A stretch of DNA of 64,000 bases from Bosea sp. PAMC 26642 (GCF_001562255.1 NZ_CP014301.1:2852001-2916000); one strand, 5' to 3'; shown: positions 8,721 through 20,408, counted from the stretch's first letter. Numbers and translations are program-made. The notes: a model not told the origin generated them from the letters alone.

Positions 8721-9334
8721 TTCGCCAGCTCCTTCAGCCCGAGCTTGATCAGCTGCGCCGTTCCTGCGCCATCGCCTGCCGCCCGCGCCGCCGCAGCCAC
8801 CGCCGCGACCGCTTGCGCCTGCGGATAACCCAAATTGGACAGCGCCGAGACCGCGTCCGCTACCGGCTGCGGCAGCTTGCGGTCCTCCAGCGCGCCGGCC
8901 AGCTGCGCGACGCCCGGATCGATATGCCCGAAGGCCGGCGCCTTGTCCTTGAGCTCGGCGCAGAGTCGCTGGGCCAGCTTGGGACCGACGCCAGGCGCGC
9001 GCGCCACCGCCGCCTTGTCGTTGGTCGCGATCGCGGTCGCAAGCTGACCGGGCTCGAAGGTCGAGAGGATGGCGAGCGCCACCTTGGCGCCGACGCCCTG
9101 CACCACCTGCATCAGCCTGAACCAATCGCGCTCGTTGTCGGACATGAAGCCGTAGAGCCGGATCGCATCCTCGCGCACATGCGTCTCGATCGAAAGCACC
9201 GCCGCCTCGCCGGGCTTGGGCAGGCGCTGCAGCGTCCGCGACGAGCACTGCACGACATAGCCGACGCCCTGCACGTCGACGATGACGAAATCCTCGCCAT
9301 AGGAATCGATCAGCCCCTTCAGCTTGCCGATCAT
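8717..9334 (-). CDS. ruvA: Holliday junction DNA helicase RuvA
   Basis: RuvA binds four-way junctions and loads RuvB. The 205-aa protein has the N-terminal OB fold ([26 protein letters not shown]), two helix-hairpin-helix motifs ([20 protein letters not shown] and [19 protein letters not shown]) and the C-terminal RuvB-binding domain ([21 protein letters not shown]). It follows ruvC with an ATGA overlap. Confidence 0.98.
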   Translation of the reverse strand: MIGKLKGLIDSYGEDFVIVDVQGVGYVVQCSSRTLQRLPKPGEAAVLSIETHVREDAIRLYGFMSDNERDWFRLMQVVQGVGAKVALAILSTFEPGQLATAIATNDKAAVARAPGVGPKLAQRLCAELKDKAPAFGHIDPGVAQLAGALEDRKLPQPVADAVSALSNLGYPQAQAVAAVAAAARAAGDGAGTAQLIKLGLKELAK

Positions 9335-9855
9335 ACCGGACTGCCTCCCGCCCTCATTTGCACCGCGAGATTGCGCATGCCGCGATGCTGCGCATGGCAG
9401 ATCGCCACCGCCAGCGCATCGGCCGCATCGGCGCTCGTCGTCTCGGCCTTCGGCAGCAGCACGCGGATCATCATCTGGACCTGTTTCTTGTCGGCATGGC
9501 CGACGCCGACCACCGTCTTCTTGACGAGGTTCGCCGCATACTCCGCGACGCTCAGCCCCGCCAGCGCCGGCACCACCAGCGCGATGCCGCGCGCCTGGCC
9601 GAGCTTCAATGCCGATTGGGGATCACGATTGACGAAGGTCTCTTCGACCGCGGCCTCGTCGGGCGTCCAGGCCGCGATCACGCCGGCGAGCCCGTCGTGC
9701 AATTGCCGTAGCCGCTCGGCCAGCGTGCGCTTCTCGTCGCTCTCGACGCAGCCGCAGGCGACGAAGCCGAGCTTGCTGCCCTCCGACAGGATGATGCCCC
9801 ATCCGGTCTTGCGGAGGCCGGGGTCGAGACCGAGAATGCGAATCGGAGCTGCCAT
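9331..9855 (-). CDS. ruvC: Crossover junction endodeoxyribonuclease RuvC
   Basis: RuvC cleaves Holliday junctions to finish recombination. The 174-aa protein keeps the acidic active site: Asp11 in [12 protein letters not shown], Glu71/72 in [10 protein letters not shown], and Asp143/Asp146 in [14 protein letters not shown]. It is the first gene of the leftward ruv operon; its stop overlaps the ruvA start. Confidence 0.98.
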   Translation of the reverse strand: MAAPIRILGLDPGLRKTGWGIILSEGSKLGFVACGCVESDEKRTLAERLRQLHDGLAGVIAAWTPDEAAVEETFVNRDPQSALKLGQARGIALVVPALAGLSVAEYAANLVKKTVVGVGHADKKQVQMMIRVLLPKAETTSADAADALAVAICHAQHRGMRNLAVQMRAGGSPV

Positions 9856-10011
9856 GTCGCGCGGAGCCTAGCTCGCAGACATGCTCCGTTCCATGGCCGT
9901 CATGACGATCGATGAGCGGAACGCATTGGTCGCATCACGAGGAAAGGCTTGATCCGATCCCCGCTTTCCCGATGGTAGGTTTCCAGCCTCCGGCGCCCGT
10001 TCCCCGAGTCG

Positions 10012-10791
10012 ATGCCCGCTCTCATCACCGACCTCTTCCCCGGTATCTCGTCCGCCGGGATTTCCGTTCTGCTGGCGGCGACCCTGCTGGGCGGACTGGT
10101 GCGCGGCTTTACCGGCTTCGGCTTCGCCATGGTCTTCATGCCGCTCGCCTCGATGGTCGTCGGACCGGTGGCGGCGCTCGGGCTGATCTGGTGCATCGAT
10201 GCGCCCTTCGCCCTGCCGATCGCCGCCGGCAATGCCAGACAGGCCGAGTGGCGCGAGGTCGCGCCCCTGTTGCTGACCGCGACGCTCGCCTTGCCCGCGG
10301 GCATCTGGCTGCTGATCTGGCTCGACCGCGAGACGATGCGCTGGATTCTGGCCGTACTGATCTTGGCCGCGGTCGCGCTGATGGCCTCGGGCTGGCGCTA
10401 TCACGGCCGGCCAGGCATCCCCCTCTCGCTCGGCGTCGGCGTGCTCTCGGGCCTGTTCAACGGCATGGCCTCGATCGGCGGCATGCCGCTGGCCGTGTTC
10501 TGGCTCGGCGCCCAGCGCAACGACCGGCACCAGACCCGCGCCAACCTGCAGACCTTCTTCGGCGTCTCGACGCTGATCTCAGGCGCGATCCTCTGGCGCA
10601 ACGGCATCCTGACGATGACCGCGCTGCTGATGGCCCTGCCGCTGATGGCGGTTTATGGCGCCGGCATGTGGGCGGGAACGCACGGCTTCCGCCTGGCGAA
10701 CGAAATCACGTTTCGTCGCATCGCCTATGCGGTAATCTTCGTCAGCGCGCTGGTCAGCCTGCCGCTGTGGGATGCGGTGGTGGGGCGCTGA
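10012..10791 (+). CDS. TauE/SafE family sulfite/anion exporter
   Basis: A 259-aa polytopic inner-membrane protein with about eight hydrophobic segments. The signature GLVRGFTGFGFAMVFMPL near the N-terminus and the repeat GVLSGLFNGMASIGGMPLAVFWL are characteristic of TauE/SafE (PF01925), exporters linked to sulfite, sulfoacetate or other small organic anions. Substrate cannot be told from sequence. It stands alone between ruvC (divergent) and a repeat. The 156 bp upstream hold nothing clear. A second TauE-type gene lies at 37350. Confidence 0.85.
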   Translation: MPALITDLFPGISSAGISVLLAATLLGGLVRGFTGFGFAMVFMPLASMVVGPVAALGLIWCIDAPFALPIAAGNARQAEWREVAPLLLTATLALPAGIWLLIWLDRETMRWILAVLILAAVALMASGWRYHGRPGIPLSLGVGVLSGLFNGMASIGGMPLAVFWLGAQRNDRHQTRANLQTFFGVSTLISGAILWRNGILTMTALLMALPLMAVYGAGMWAGTHGFRLANEITFRRIAYAVIFVSALVSLPLWDAVVGR

Positions 10792-10797
10792 CCGCGC

Positions 10798-10890
10798 CGT
10801 CATGCTCGCCCTTGTGGCGAGCATCCACGTCTCGGGCGTAGCGCTCGACCAGCAAAGACGTGGATGGCCGGGACAAGCCCGACCATGACG
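10798..10890. repeat. Intergenic palindromic repeat, family A copy 1
   Basis: A 93-bp element with ends CGTCATG and CATGACG. Each end forms its own hairpin (GCTCGCCCTTGTGGCGAGC on the left, CCGGGACAAGCCCG on the right), and inner segments CATCCACGTCT and AGACGTGGATG are complementary, giving a cruciform-like fold. The copy at 22015-22107 is the same element reversed. It sits between two convergent genes. Confidence 0.85.
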
Positions 10891-10904
10891 AAAAGGGAAG
10901 CGCC

Positions 10905-11651
10905 TCAGGCCCCCAGCTTCGCCATCACATCGTCGGCGATCTCGAAATTGGCGAAGACGTTCTGGACGTCGTCGTCATTGTCGAGCGCCTCCATCAGCCG
11001 CATCATCGAAGCCGCCTTCTCCTCGTCGAGCGGAGCGGTCGTCGAAGGTCGCCACACCGGCTTGGCGGAGGCCGGCGCGCCGAGCGTTGCCTCCAGCGCC
11101 TTCGAGACCTCGTTCAGGCTGTCGAACGCACACAGGATGAGATGGCCATTCTCGTCGCTGATCACGTCGTCGGCCCCGGCCTCGATGGCGGCCTCCATGA
11201 GCTTGTCGGCGTCGCCAGTCTCGATCGGATAGCTGATCTCGCCGACGCGGCTGAACATGAACGAGACCGAATTGCTCTCGCCCAGCGCCCCGCCCGATTT
11301 GGTGAAATAGGAGCGCACGGCCGAGGCGGTCCGGTTGCGGTTGTCGGTCAGCGCCTCGACGATGACGGCGGCCCCGCCCGGCCCATAGCCCTCGTAGCGA
11401 ACCTCGTCATAGTTGTCGCCCTCTCCAACCGCTGCCTTGTTGATGGCGCGCTGGATGTTGTCCTTGGGCATGTTTTCCGCCCGGGCTGCCAGCACCGCCA
11501 TGCGCAAGCGCGGATTCATCGCGGGATCGGGCATCCCCATCTTGGCGGCGACGGTGATTTCACGTCCCAGTTTCGAGAACAGCTTGGCGCGCACGGCGTC
11601 CTGCTTGCCCTTGCGGTGCATGATGTTCTTGAATTGGGAATGGCCGGCCAT
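10905..11651 (-). CDS. yebC: YebC/PmpR family protein (TACO1-like)
   Basis: A 248-aa YebC-family protein. The opening [21 protein letters not shown] and the block [26 protein letters not shown] are family hallmarks. Members are described as transcription regulators and, more recently, as ribosome-associated factors easing translation of difficult sequences (TACO1-like); I cannot tell which applies. In several proteobacteria yebC adjoins ruvC; here the leftward ruv operon starts 1 kb away with a TauE gene between. Confidence 0.95.
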   Translation of the reverse strand: MAGHSQFKNIMHRKGKQDAVRAKLFSKLGREITVAAKMGMPDPAMNPRLRMAVLAARAENMPKDNIQRAINKAAVGEGDNYDEVRYEGYGPGGAAVIVEALTDNRNRTASAVRSYFTKSGGALGESNSVSFMFSRVGEISYPIETGDADKLMEAAIEAGADDVISDENGHLILCAFDSLNEVSKALEATLGAPASAKPVWRPSTTAPLDEEKAASMMRLMEALDNDDDVQNVFANFEIADDVMAKLGA

Positions 11652-11771
11652 GGGAATTCAGCCTCTGCTCTCGTATTGCTGGATCGCCGCCCGCGGCGCC
11701 TTCGGATGCCCCGGAACGGATAGAGCGGCCTTATAGGCGTCGCCTTCGCCGGCAGGCAAGCCGGCTCGATG

Positions 11772-12599
11772 TCAGGCCGGAAGCCAGGGCGTCGGCACCG
11801 CCTCGCTCAGATGCGGTCCTAGCCTGACCGGCCAGACCGAGAGCGCCAGGCCCGTCCGGTCGTCGATCTCGACCGCGACTCCCGACAATGTGCCCTTGCC
11901 TGTCGCCGGCTCCAGCCGGGCGCCCGGCGTCTTTTGCAGGAAGCGGCGGACCGGCTCGTCTTTCTGCATCCCCAGTACCGAATCATAATCGCCGCACATG
12001 CCGGCATCCGACTGGAAGGCGGTGCCGGCGGGCAGGATGCGCGTATCGGCCGTCGGCGCGTGGGTATGCGTACCGACGACGAGGCTGGCCCGGCCGTCGA
12101 GGAAATAGCCCATCGCCTGCTTCTCGCTCGTCGCCTCGGCATGACAGTCGACGATGACGGCGTCGGCCACTTCGCCGAGCGGACAGGCGGAGAGTTCGCG
12201 CTCGACGGCGGCGAAAGGGTCGTCGAGCGCGTCCATGAAGATGCGCCCCATCACGTTGACCACGAGCACGCGCGCTCCGTTGCGGGCCTCGATCACGGCC
12301 GCGCCGCGACCGGGCGTCCCGGCGGGATAATTCGCCGGCCGGACCAGACGTTGCTGCCGCTCGATGAAGACCAGCGCCTCGCGCTGGTCCCAGGAATGGT
12401 TGCCGAGCGTCACCGCATCCGCACCGGCCGCCAGCAGTTCGTCGCAGATCGTCTCGGTGATGCCGAAGCCGCCCGCCGCGTTCTCGCCGTTGATGACGAC
12501 GCAGTCGAGCTGCCACTGAGCACGCAGCGACGGCAGGCGCTCCTGCACGGCGACCCGTCCGGGCCGGCCGACGACATCGCCGAGGAAGAGAAAACGCAT
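11772..12599 (-). CDS. YmdB-type metallophosphoesterase (TIGR00282 family)
   Basis: A 275-aa calcineurin-like phosphoesterase. Metal-binding motifs are visible: FLGDVVGRPGR (Asp7), NGENAAGGFGIT, TLGNHSWDQ, DCHAEATSEKQAM and GTHTHAPTADTRIL. The YmdB/DR1281 group hydrolyses cyclic nucleotides or other phosphodiesters. It lies 55 bp downstream of the 5-FCL gene on the same strand, probably co-transcribed with 6S RNA and 5-FCL. Confidence 0.9.
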   Translation of the reverse strand: MRFLFLGDVVGRPGRVAVQERLPSLRAQWQLDCVVINGENAAGGFGITETICDELLAAGADAVTLGNHSWDQREALVFIERQQRLVRPANYPAGTPGRGAAVIEARNGARVLVVNVMGRIFMDALDDPFAAVERELSACPLGEVADAVIVDCHAEATSEKQAMGYFLDGRASLVVGTHTHAPTADTRILPAGTAFQSDAGMCGDYDSVLGMQKDEPVRRFLQKTPGARLEPATGKGTLSGVAVEIDDRTGLALSVWPVRLGPHLSEAVPTPWLPA

Positions 12600-12654
12600 G
12601 GGAGAAAACTCGATGGCTGCGACAAATCTTCCGTCGCGCGAATGACAATTGGAA

Positions 12655-13233
12655 TCAACCGCAGCGAATGGTCTCGCCTTCGGTCAGGATCCAGTCGAGC
12701 CGCCGGTCATGCGCCTCGTCCGGCACGGCCGCAATCTCCTGCGCACCGTAGGCGAGCCCGATGCTGGTCACCGGGCCGAGTTCGGCGAGCTTGCTGTCGT
12801 AATGGCCCTTGCCGTAGCCGATTCGAAAACCGCGCCGGTCGAAGGCGGCCAGCGGCACGAGCAGGATCGTCGGCGCGATCTCGGGCTGGTGCGGCTCGGG
12901 CACCAATGTCCCGAACCCGCCGGGCACGATCGGCTCATAGGGCGCCCAGCGCCGGAAGATCATGCGCCTGTCGACGATCGCGGGCAGGCAAAGCTGCAAT
13001 CCCCGCTCATGCAGCCCTTCCATGATCGGCCGCGGATCGGCCTCGGACCGCATCGGCCAATAGGCGGAGACGATGTCCTCGCTGGAGAAGACCGGCAAAG
13101 CCAGCACCCGCTCCGTGATCGCCTGGTCCCAGACCAGCCGGTCGTCGATCTCCAGCGCATCGCGGCGCGACAACGCTGCATCGCGCAAGGCGGCCTTGCG
13201 GCTGGCGGCGGTCTTGGAAAACTGCTCGATCAT
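12655..13233 (-). CDS. 5-formyltetrahydrofolate cyclo-ligase
   Basis: Converts 5-formyl-THF to 5,10-methenyl-THF using ATP. The 192-aa protein carries the N-terminal basic LRDAALSRRDAL, a central ILLVPLAAFDRRGFRIGYGKGHYD (the 5-FCL signature GYGKGYYD variant) and the C-terminal active-site region. I start it at MIEQFSKTAASRK (13233), because the longer frame to 13281 runs into the 6S RNA. The 6S RNA-cyclo-ligase pairing is the same as ssrS-ygfA of other proteobacteria and supports both calls. Confidence 0.93.
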   Translation of the reverse strand: MIEQFSKTAASRKAALRDAALSRRDALEIDDRLVWDQAITERVLALPVFSSEDIVSAYWPMRSEADPRPIMEGLHERGLQLCLPAIVDRRMIFRRWAPYEPIVPGGFGTLVPEPHQPEIAPTILLVPLAAFDRRGFRIGYGKGHYDSKLAELGPVTSIGLAYGAQEIAAVPDEAHDRRLDWILTEGETIRCG

Positions 13234-13240
13234 GGAAAGT

Positions 13241-13396
13241 GCTGAGCCACCTTGGCCGTGGAGATTTCGATCCCGGGACACCTACTAAAGTAGGTGGGTG
13301 CCGTGTGTCCGGGTCCAGGGACCCAGACAGGGACAGCTCCCTAGGGAGTCGTATGGGCCCGGGAATACACTCCTCGCACGCACCAGGCAGCCCAGC
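13241..13396 (-). ncRNA. ssrS: 6S RNA (ssrS)
   Basis: The region folds as 6S RNA on the minus strand. The 5' segment (13396-13377) and 3' segment (13260-13241) pair over about 20 bp with a few G-U pairs and an internal mismatch, closing a long rod. Inside are the hairpin with 7-bp arms at 13279-13296 (CACCTAC/GTAGGTG), the apical palindrome CTCCCTAGGGAG and the flanking CCGGGCCCA/TGGACCCGG stem. Length is about 156 nt. It lies directly upstream of the 5-FCL gene, the conserved place of 6S RNA, which sequesters sigma70 RNA polymerase. Exact ends are estimated from the closing stem. Confidence 0.82.
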
Positions 13397-13449
13397 CCAA
13401 CCAATGTAAGGACTACGCCGGCAAAGCGCCAGTGGCGAGTTGGGGACGA

Positions 13450-14538
13450 TCAGGACCTGGCCGGGCTTTCCGCTGCCCTCGCCCGCGCCAGCCCATGCTG
13501 GATCACCCGGTCGATCAGGTCCGGATAGGCGATGCCGCTGGCCGCCAAGGCCTTCGGATACATGCTGATATCGGTAAAGCCCGGGATCGTGTTGATCTCG
13601 TTGACCACGGCGCTCATATCCGGCCGCACGAAGAAATCGACGCGGGCCATGCCGTCGCAGCCGAGTGCATGGAACGCCTGCAGCGCCAGCCCCCTGATCC
13701 GCTCCGCGACATCGTCGGGCAGGTCGGCGGGAATGCTGATCTCCGCCCCGTCGGCATCGAGATACTTGGCCTCGTAGGTGTAGAAGCCGTGGCTGGCCGC
13801 AGGCATGATTTCGCCCGGCACGGAGACGATGGTCTCAGCCCCGGCCTGTTCGAGGACGCTGCATTCGATCTCGCGCCCCTGGATGAATTCTTCGACCAGT
13901 ACCTTCTGGTCAAACTTGAAACCCTCGGCCAGTGCGGCCTGGAATTCGTCCGCCGTCGTCGCCTTGCTGACCCCGACCGACGAGCCCTGCCGGACGGGCT
14001 TGACGAAGAGCGGCAGGCCGAGCGCCTCGCTGACCTCCTCGAAGGACGGTGTCTCGCCGCGCCGCACGGTGATCGAGCGCGCCACCAGCAGCCCGGCCTC
14101 CCGCAGCAGGCGCTTGGCGATATCCTTGTCGATGGCCGTAGCCGATCCCAGGATGCCGCACCCCGCCAGAGGCACACCCGCGACCGCAGCCAGTCCCTGG
14201 ACCGAGCCGTCCTCGCCGTTCAGCCCGTGCAGGACCGGAAACAGGACATCGACTGCCGCCAGTTCCTCGGGCTTGCCGCCCTTCGGCAGGCTGAGCAGCC
14301 GGCCTCGTCCACCGGGCAACAGGCAGATCTCGGAGCCGACCTCAGGGATGGGCTCAGGCAGGACGCCGTTCTGCAGTTCGAGCAGCCGCCACTCACCGCT
14401 CCGGCTGATCAGGATCGGCACCACCTCGTATTTCGCCTTGTCGATCGCCCGCACCACATTCCCGGCGGACAGCAGCGAGACCTCGTGCTCGGCGGATTGT
14501 CCGCCCAGGAGAACAGCAACCCGCAATCTGTCGGTCAT
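13450..14538 (-). CDS. ddl: D-alanine--D-alanine ligase
   Basis: Ligates two D-Ala for peptidoglycan precursors. The 362-aa ATP-grasp protein has LLGGQSAEHEVSLLSA at the N-terminus, HGLNGEDGSVQG, the FVKPVRQGSSVGVSK ATP-binding segment, EYIQGREIE-like EFIQGREIECSVL, and C-terminal ARVDFFVR...VNEINTIPGFT metal ligands. It resembles the longer DdlA type and is away from the mur-fts cluster. The start at MTDRLRVAV (14538) fits the family; ATG 14556 is an alternative and neither has a strong SD. Confidence 0.95.
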   Translation of the reverse strand: MTDRLRVAVLLGGQSAEHEVSLLSAGNVVRAIDKAKYEVVPILISRSGEWRLLELQNGVLPEPIPEVGSEICLLPGGRGRLLSLPKGGKPEELAAVDVLFPVLHGLNGEDGSVQGLAAVAGVPLAGCGILGSATAIDKDIAKRLLREAGLLVARSITVRRGETPSFEEVSEALGLPLFVKPVRQGSSVGVSKATTADEFQAALAEGFKFDQKVLVEEFIQGREIECSVLEQAGAETIVSVPGEIMPAASHGFYTYEAKYLDADGAEISIPADLPDDVAERIRGLALQAFHALGCDGMARVDFFVRPDMSAVVNEINTIPGFTDISMYPKALAASGIAYPDLIDRVIQHGLARARAAESPARS

Positions 14539-14573
14539 GGATGTTCGGTCTCGCATCGGTTGGATGGCAGGCG

Positions 14574-14942
14574 TCAGCCCACGGGGCTCGGGATCAGGCT
14601 GCGCGCGATGCCTTCGATCCGCTCGGCCGCCGCCGTCAGCGCCTCGGCCGCCTTGTCCTCGACCTCGCTCAGGCGCTGGTCGGCCGCGCCGGCATCGCCC
14701 TGGATCGCCGCCATGTCGTTCTGCAGCGTCGCCACGCGCTGCTTCAGCTCGAACACCTCGTCGGCGACCATCAGGGCGGCCATGACATGCAGGCGCATGT
14801 CGCCGATCTCGCCGAAGGCCTGACGCATCTCGTCGATCTTGCCGTCGTAGAGCTGGGCTAGTCCTGCGAGGTGCTGTTCCTCGCCTTCGCCGCAGGCCAT
14901 GCGGTAGGCCTTGCCTGCGATCGTGACGTTGACTTGCGGCAT
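14574..14942 (-). CDS. zapA: Cell division protein ZapA
   Basis: ZapA bundles FtsZ filaments at the division ring. The 122-aa protein has the N-terminal ZapA head (MPQVNVTIAGKAYRMACGEGEEQHLAGLAQLYDGKIDEMR), the LHVMAALMVADEVFELKQ segment and a C-terminal coiled coil. It follows the DUF4164 gene by 12 bp, as in many Rhizobiales. Confidence 0.93.
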   Translation of the reverse strand: MPQVNVTIAGKAYRMACGEGEEQHLAGLAQLYDGKIDEMRQAFGEIGDMRLHVMAALMVADEVFELKQRVATLQNDMAAIQGDAGAADQRLSEVEDKAAEALTAAAERIEGIARSLIPSPVG

Positions 14943-14954
14943 GGCGCTCCCCGC

Positions 14955-15254
14955 TCAGTGCTCGATGGGATCGGCGGCAGCCTGCGCCCGCGCGATCACG
15001 GCGCTGACCACGCCCATGGCGCGTTCAAGCCGGTGATCGACGTCGGCGGCGGCATTCTCGACATGCCCGAGACGCGCCACGGCGCCGTCCAGCTCGGCGG
15101 CGAGCCGTGCCCGGTCGTCCTGCATCAGGGTCAGCTCGGTTTCCAGATTGGCCCGGCCGCGCTCGGATTCGGTTCGCCGCCGCGCCGCGGCTTCCAGCTG
15201 ACCGAGCGCCCCGTCGAGTCGCGCGAGGGCGCTCTCCAGCTTCAGGCTCGCCAT
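14955..15254 (-). CDS. DUF4164 coiled-coil protein
   Basis: A 99-aa protein that is almost entirely heptad coiled coil (LESALARLDGALGQLEAAARRRTESERGR and onwards). It is usually found directly before zapA and is presumed, on context only, to assist it, like ZapB-type partners. The start MASLKLESAL (15254) has GGGGAG upstream; the frame open to 15359 is extension into the promoter. Confidence 0.85.
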   Translation of the reverse strand: MASLKLESALARLDGALGQLEAAARRRTESERGRANLETELTLMQDDRARLAAELDGAVARLGHVENAAADVDHRLERAMGVVSAVIARAQAAADPIEH

Positions 15255-15389
15255 CGTCGGTCTCCCCTCGAATGAAGCCGGCTCATACGATTCGTAAACC
15301 TTTAACGCATCTCTCCACGAAGCGTGAATCGCACGGCCCGCAAGGAGCCCCGATACCAAAGGCTTGGGCCTGATTGCTCAGGCTTGGCA

Positions 15390-15419
15390 TTGACGAAGGT
15401 GGGAACGACTCCCGCTAAT
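15390..15419 (+). promoter_or_regulatory. Candidate tkt promoter
   Basis: TTGACG (15390-15395), an 18-nt spacer and GCTAAT (15414-15419) lie about 160 bp before tkt. A second candidate, TTGACT (15437-15442) with TAATCC (15461-15466), follows. The 323-bp gap between DUF4164 and tkt otherwise shows only a GATTC site (15289-15293) and an A+T-rich stretch serving the leftward genes. Confidence 0.35.
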
Positions 15420-15577
15420 GCGTCGCGCGGAGTGAATTGACTTGTGCGGAGCGGGCATCCTAATCCAGCCGCCAATCGACCTGATGCCCGGATCGGGCGC
15501 GCCGCCACCCTCGACCCGCCCAGGGCGAGGGCCGATGGCGGCCCTGCCCCAACCGCCCGCGGGAGCCAGAAGACGCC

Positions 15578-17584
<2,007 letters not shown>

Positions 17585-17687
17585 CCGCCGATATGCGCGG
17601 GGCGCTCTTGCATTGCGCTCCGTTCTGGACGATTTCCCCCGTGAATGACGGCGAAGGCGCCGTGAACCGGGCAAGGAGATGTTTGAG

Positions 17688-18698
17688 ATGACGGTCAAGG
17701 TGGCGATCAACGGCTTCGGCCGTATCGGGCGCAACGTCCTGCGTGCGATCATCGAGTCCAAGCGCAAGGACATCGAGGTCGTGGCGATCAACGATCTCGG
17801 CCCGGTCGAGACCAACGCCCATCTCTTCCGCTTCGACTCCGTCCATGGCCGCTTTCCCGGCACGGTGACGGTCTCCGGCGACACGATCGATGTCGGCCGC
17901 GGCCCGATCAAGGTCACCGCCGTGCGCGACCCCAAGGATCTGCCGCACAAGCTGCTCGGCGTCGATATCGCGCTGGAATGCACCGGCATCTTCACCACCA
18001 AGGAGAAGGCCTCGGCCCATCTCGCGGCCGGCGCCAAGCGCGTCCTGGTCTCGGCTCCCTGCGACGGCGCCGATCTCACCGTCGTCTTCGGCGTCAATGA
18101 CGGCGCGCTGACGAGCGACCACGTCGTGGTCTCGAACGCGTCCTGCACCACCAACTGCCTCGCGCCAGTCGTGCGCGTGCTCCATGACGTCGTCGGCATC
18201 GACAAGGGCTTCATGACCACGATCCACGCCTATACCGGCGACCAGCCGACGCTGGACACGATGCACAAGGATCTCTATCGCGGCCGCGCCGCAGCCCTCT
18301 CGATGATCCCGACCTCGACCGGCGCCGCCAAGGCGATCGGCCTCGTCATCCCCGAGCTCAAGGGCCGTCTCGACGGCTCCTCGGTGCGCGTGCCGACCCC
18401 CAACGTCTCGATGGTGGACTTCAAGTTCCTCGCCAAGCGCAAGACCACGGTCGAGAAGGTCAACGACGCGATCATCAAGGCCAGCAAGCGCGGCCCGCTC
18501 AAGGGCATTCTGGCCGTCACCGACCAGCCCAACGTCTCGATCGACTTCAACCACGACCCGGCTTCGTCGACCTTCGCGCTCGACCAGACCAAGGTCATGG
18601 ACGACAAGTTCGTCTCAGTCATCGCCTGGTACGACAACGAGTGGGGCTTCTCGAACCGCATGAGCGACACCGCAGTCGCCATGGGCAAGCTGCTCTGA
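17688..18698 (+). CDS. gap: Glyceraldehyde-3-phosphate dehydrogenase, type I
   Basis: Oxidises glyceraldehyde-3-phosphate to 1,3-bisphosphoglycerate with NAD. The 336-aa protein has the Rossmann start [18 protein letters not shown], the catalytic [13 protein letters not shown] and the C-terminal [12 protein letters not shown]. The start at 17688 is chosen because AAGGAG lies nine bases upstream; the in-frame ATG at 17679 directly abuts that site. A terminator follows. Confidence 0.97.
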   Translation: MTVKVAINGFGRIGRNVLRAIIESKRKDIEVVAINDLGPVETNAHLFRFDSVHGRFPGTVTVSGDTIDVGRGPIKVTAVRDPKDLPHKLLGVDIALECTGIFTTKEKASAHLAAGAKRVLVSAPCDGADLTVVFGVNDGALTSDHVVVSNASCTTNCLAPVVRVLHDVVGIDKGFMTTIHAYTGDQPTLDTMHKDLYRGRAAALSMIPTSTGAAKAIGLVIPELKGRLDGSSVRVPTPNVSMVDFKFLAKRKTTVEKVNDAIIKASKRGPLKGILAVTDQPNVSIDFNHDPASSTFALDQTKVMDDKFVSVIAWYDNEWGFSNRMSDTAVAMGKLL

Positions 18699-18711
18699 CG
18701 ACACGGCCATC

Positions 18712-18742
18712 GCAAAGCCGCGCCCGAACGGCGCGGCTTTGC
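18712..18742 (+). terminator. Intrinsic terminator after gap
   Basis: A perfect 13-bp stem (18712-18724 with 18730-18742) with a CGAAC loop is followed by CGCGTTTTCC. It begins 13 bp after the gap stop, so it separates tkt-gap from the pgk unit at least partly. Confidence 0.75.
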
Positions 18743-18771
18743 CGCGTTTTCCTCGCATGAACGGATACCCC

Positions 18772-19221
18772 ATGGCCAAAATCGAGCCGACCGTCGAGAC
18801 GCCGGCCAGCACCGCAGAGCCGGTTCTCGTGGTGCCTGCGGCGACGCCGGCCTCGGCCAGCGCTCCCGTCGCGATCGAATCGAAGCCGGTCGCAGAGCCG
18901 CGCCAGCTCGACCAGCTCTCCCGCATCGAGGAAAAGGCCGCGCGCATCGAGGAGAAATTCGCCCGCTATGAGGCCGTGCTGACCCGCGCCGAAGCCTCGC
19001 TGGAGCGCAGCGCTCAGAAGGTCGAAACCGCCGCCGGCGCGATGGATTTCGCCGGCATCTCGGCCGAGGTCGCAGCTTTGCGCGAACGGGTCGATGCCAC
19101 GCCGCGCTTCGGCGCCCTGCTCCTGACCGGGCTGATCACAGCCGTTGTCACCGTCATCCTCACCGTGCTCGTGCTCCGATATGGCGTGCCGGGCGTCATT
19201 CCGGGACTTATCCTGCGATGA
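18772..19221 (+). CDS. Single-pass membrane protein upstream of pgk
   Basis: A 149-aa protein not assigned to a named family. It has an Ala/Pro/Val-rich N-terminal third, a coiled-coil middle ([35 protein letters not shown]), and a C-terminal membrane helix ([22 protein letters not shown]). The stop overlaps the pgk start as ATGA, so the two are translationally coupled. Start choice between ATG 18757 and 18772 is uncertain; neither has a strong SD. Confidence 0.65.
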   Translation: MAKIEPTVETPASTAEPVLVVPAATPASASAPVAIESKPVAEPRQLDQLSRIEEKAARIEEKFARYEAVLTRAEASLERSAQKVETAAGAMDFAGISAEVAALRERVDATPRFGALLLTGLITAVVTVILTVLVLRYGVPGVIPGLILR

Positions 19222-20408
19222 ATTTCAAAACGCTCGACGATGCCGATCTCGCCGGCAAGCGCGTGCTTGTCCGGGTCGATCTCAACGTCCCCATGGAGGA
19301 CGGCAAGGTCACCGACGCAACCCGCATCGACCGTGTCCTGCCGACGATCCGCGAGATCGCGGAGAAGGGCGGCAAGGTCGTCCTGCTCGCCCATTTCGGC
19401 CGGCCCAAGGGTCGTGACGCCAAGGACAGCCTGAAACCCGTCGCGGTCGCGCTGGCCCATGCGCTGGAAAAGCCCGTGATCTTCGTCGAAGACTGCATCG
19501 GCGACGACGCTGCCAAGGCCGTCGCCGCCGCGAAGAACGGCGAGGTCCTGCTGCTCGAAAACACCCGCTTCCATGCCGGCGACGAGAAGAACGACCCCGC
19601 CTTCGTCCAGGCGCTGGCCGCCAATGGCGACCTCTACGTCAACGACGCCTTCTCCGCCGCCCACCGCGCCCACGCCTCGACGGAAGGGCTCGCCCATGTC
19701 CTGCCGGCCTATGCCGGCCGCTCGATGCAGGCTGAGCTGGAAGCCCTCTCGGCCGGCCTCGACAATCCCGCCCGGCCCGTCATGGCGATCGTCGGCGGCG
19801 CGAAGGTCTCGACCAAGCTCGACCTGCTCGGCAACCTGGTGAAGAAGGTCGACGTGCTCGCCATCGGCGGCGGCATGGCCAACACCTTCCTCGCCGCCCG
19901 CGGTGTCGATGTCGGCAAGTCGCTCTGCGAGCATGACCTCGTCGCCACCGCCCGCGAGATCGAGGAGAAGGCGAAGGCCGCCGGCTGCGAGATCATCCTG
20001 CCGGTCGATGCGCTGGTCGCCCGCGAATTCAAGGCCCATCCTGGCCACCGCGTCGTCACCATCGACGACGTCGCCGCCGACGAGATGATCCTGGACGCCG
20101 GCTCGCTCAGCGTCGCCGAGGTCGTGCTCAAGCTCGACCACGTGAAGACATTGGTCTGGAACGGCCCCTTCGGCGCCTTCGAACTGCCGCCCTTCGACAC
20201 TGCGACCGTGACGGTCGCCAAGGCTGCGGCGCAGCGCGTCAAGGACGGCACACTGGTCGCGATTGCGGGCGGTGGCGACACGGTCGCGGCGATGAACCAT
20301 GCCGGCATTGCCGACGACCTGACCTATGTCTCGACGGCGGGCGGCGCCTTCCTCGAATGGATGGAAGGCAAGCCCCTGCCGGGTGTCGAGGCATTGCGGA
20401 AGGGCTGA
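19218..20408 (+). CDS. pgk: Phosphoglycerate kinase
   Basis: Interconverts 1,3-bisphosphoglycerate and ADP with 3-phosphoglycerate and ATP. The 396-aa protein has [23 protein letters not shown] near the N-terminus, the substrate-binding [10 protein letters not shown] and [14 protein letters not shown], and the nucleotide-binding [13 protein letters not shown] and [12 protein letters not shown]. It overlaps the preceding membrane-protein gene by 4 bp. Confidence 0.97.
   Translation: MNFKTLDDADLAGKRVLVRVDLNVPMEDGKVTDATRIDRVLPTIREIAEKGGKVVLLAHFGRPKGRDAKDSLKPVAVALAHALEKPVIFVEDCIGDDAAKAVAAAKNGEVLLLENTRFHAGDEKNDPAFVQALAANGDLYVNDAFSAAHRAHASTEGLAHVLPAYAGRSMQAELEALSAGLDNPARPVMAIVGGAKVSTKLDLLGNLVKKVDVLAIGGGMANTFLAARGVDVGKSLCEHDLVATAREIEEKAKAAGCEIILPVDALVAREFKAHPGHRVVTIDDVAADEMILDAGSLSVAEVVLKLDHVKTLVWNGPFGAFELPPFDTATVTVAKAAAQRVKDGTLVAIAGGGDTVAAMNHAGIADDLTYVSTAGGAFLEWMEGKPLPGVEALRKG

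Noticed and set aside
9868..10530. 220-codon minus-strand frame opposite the TauE gene
   Set aside because: Gln/Asp/Arg-rich shadow of the plus-strand membrane protein, with no start signal or family.
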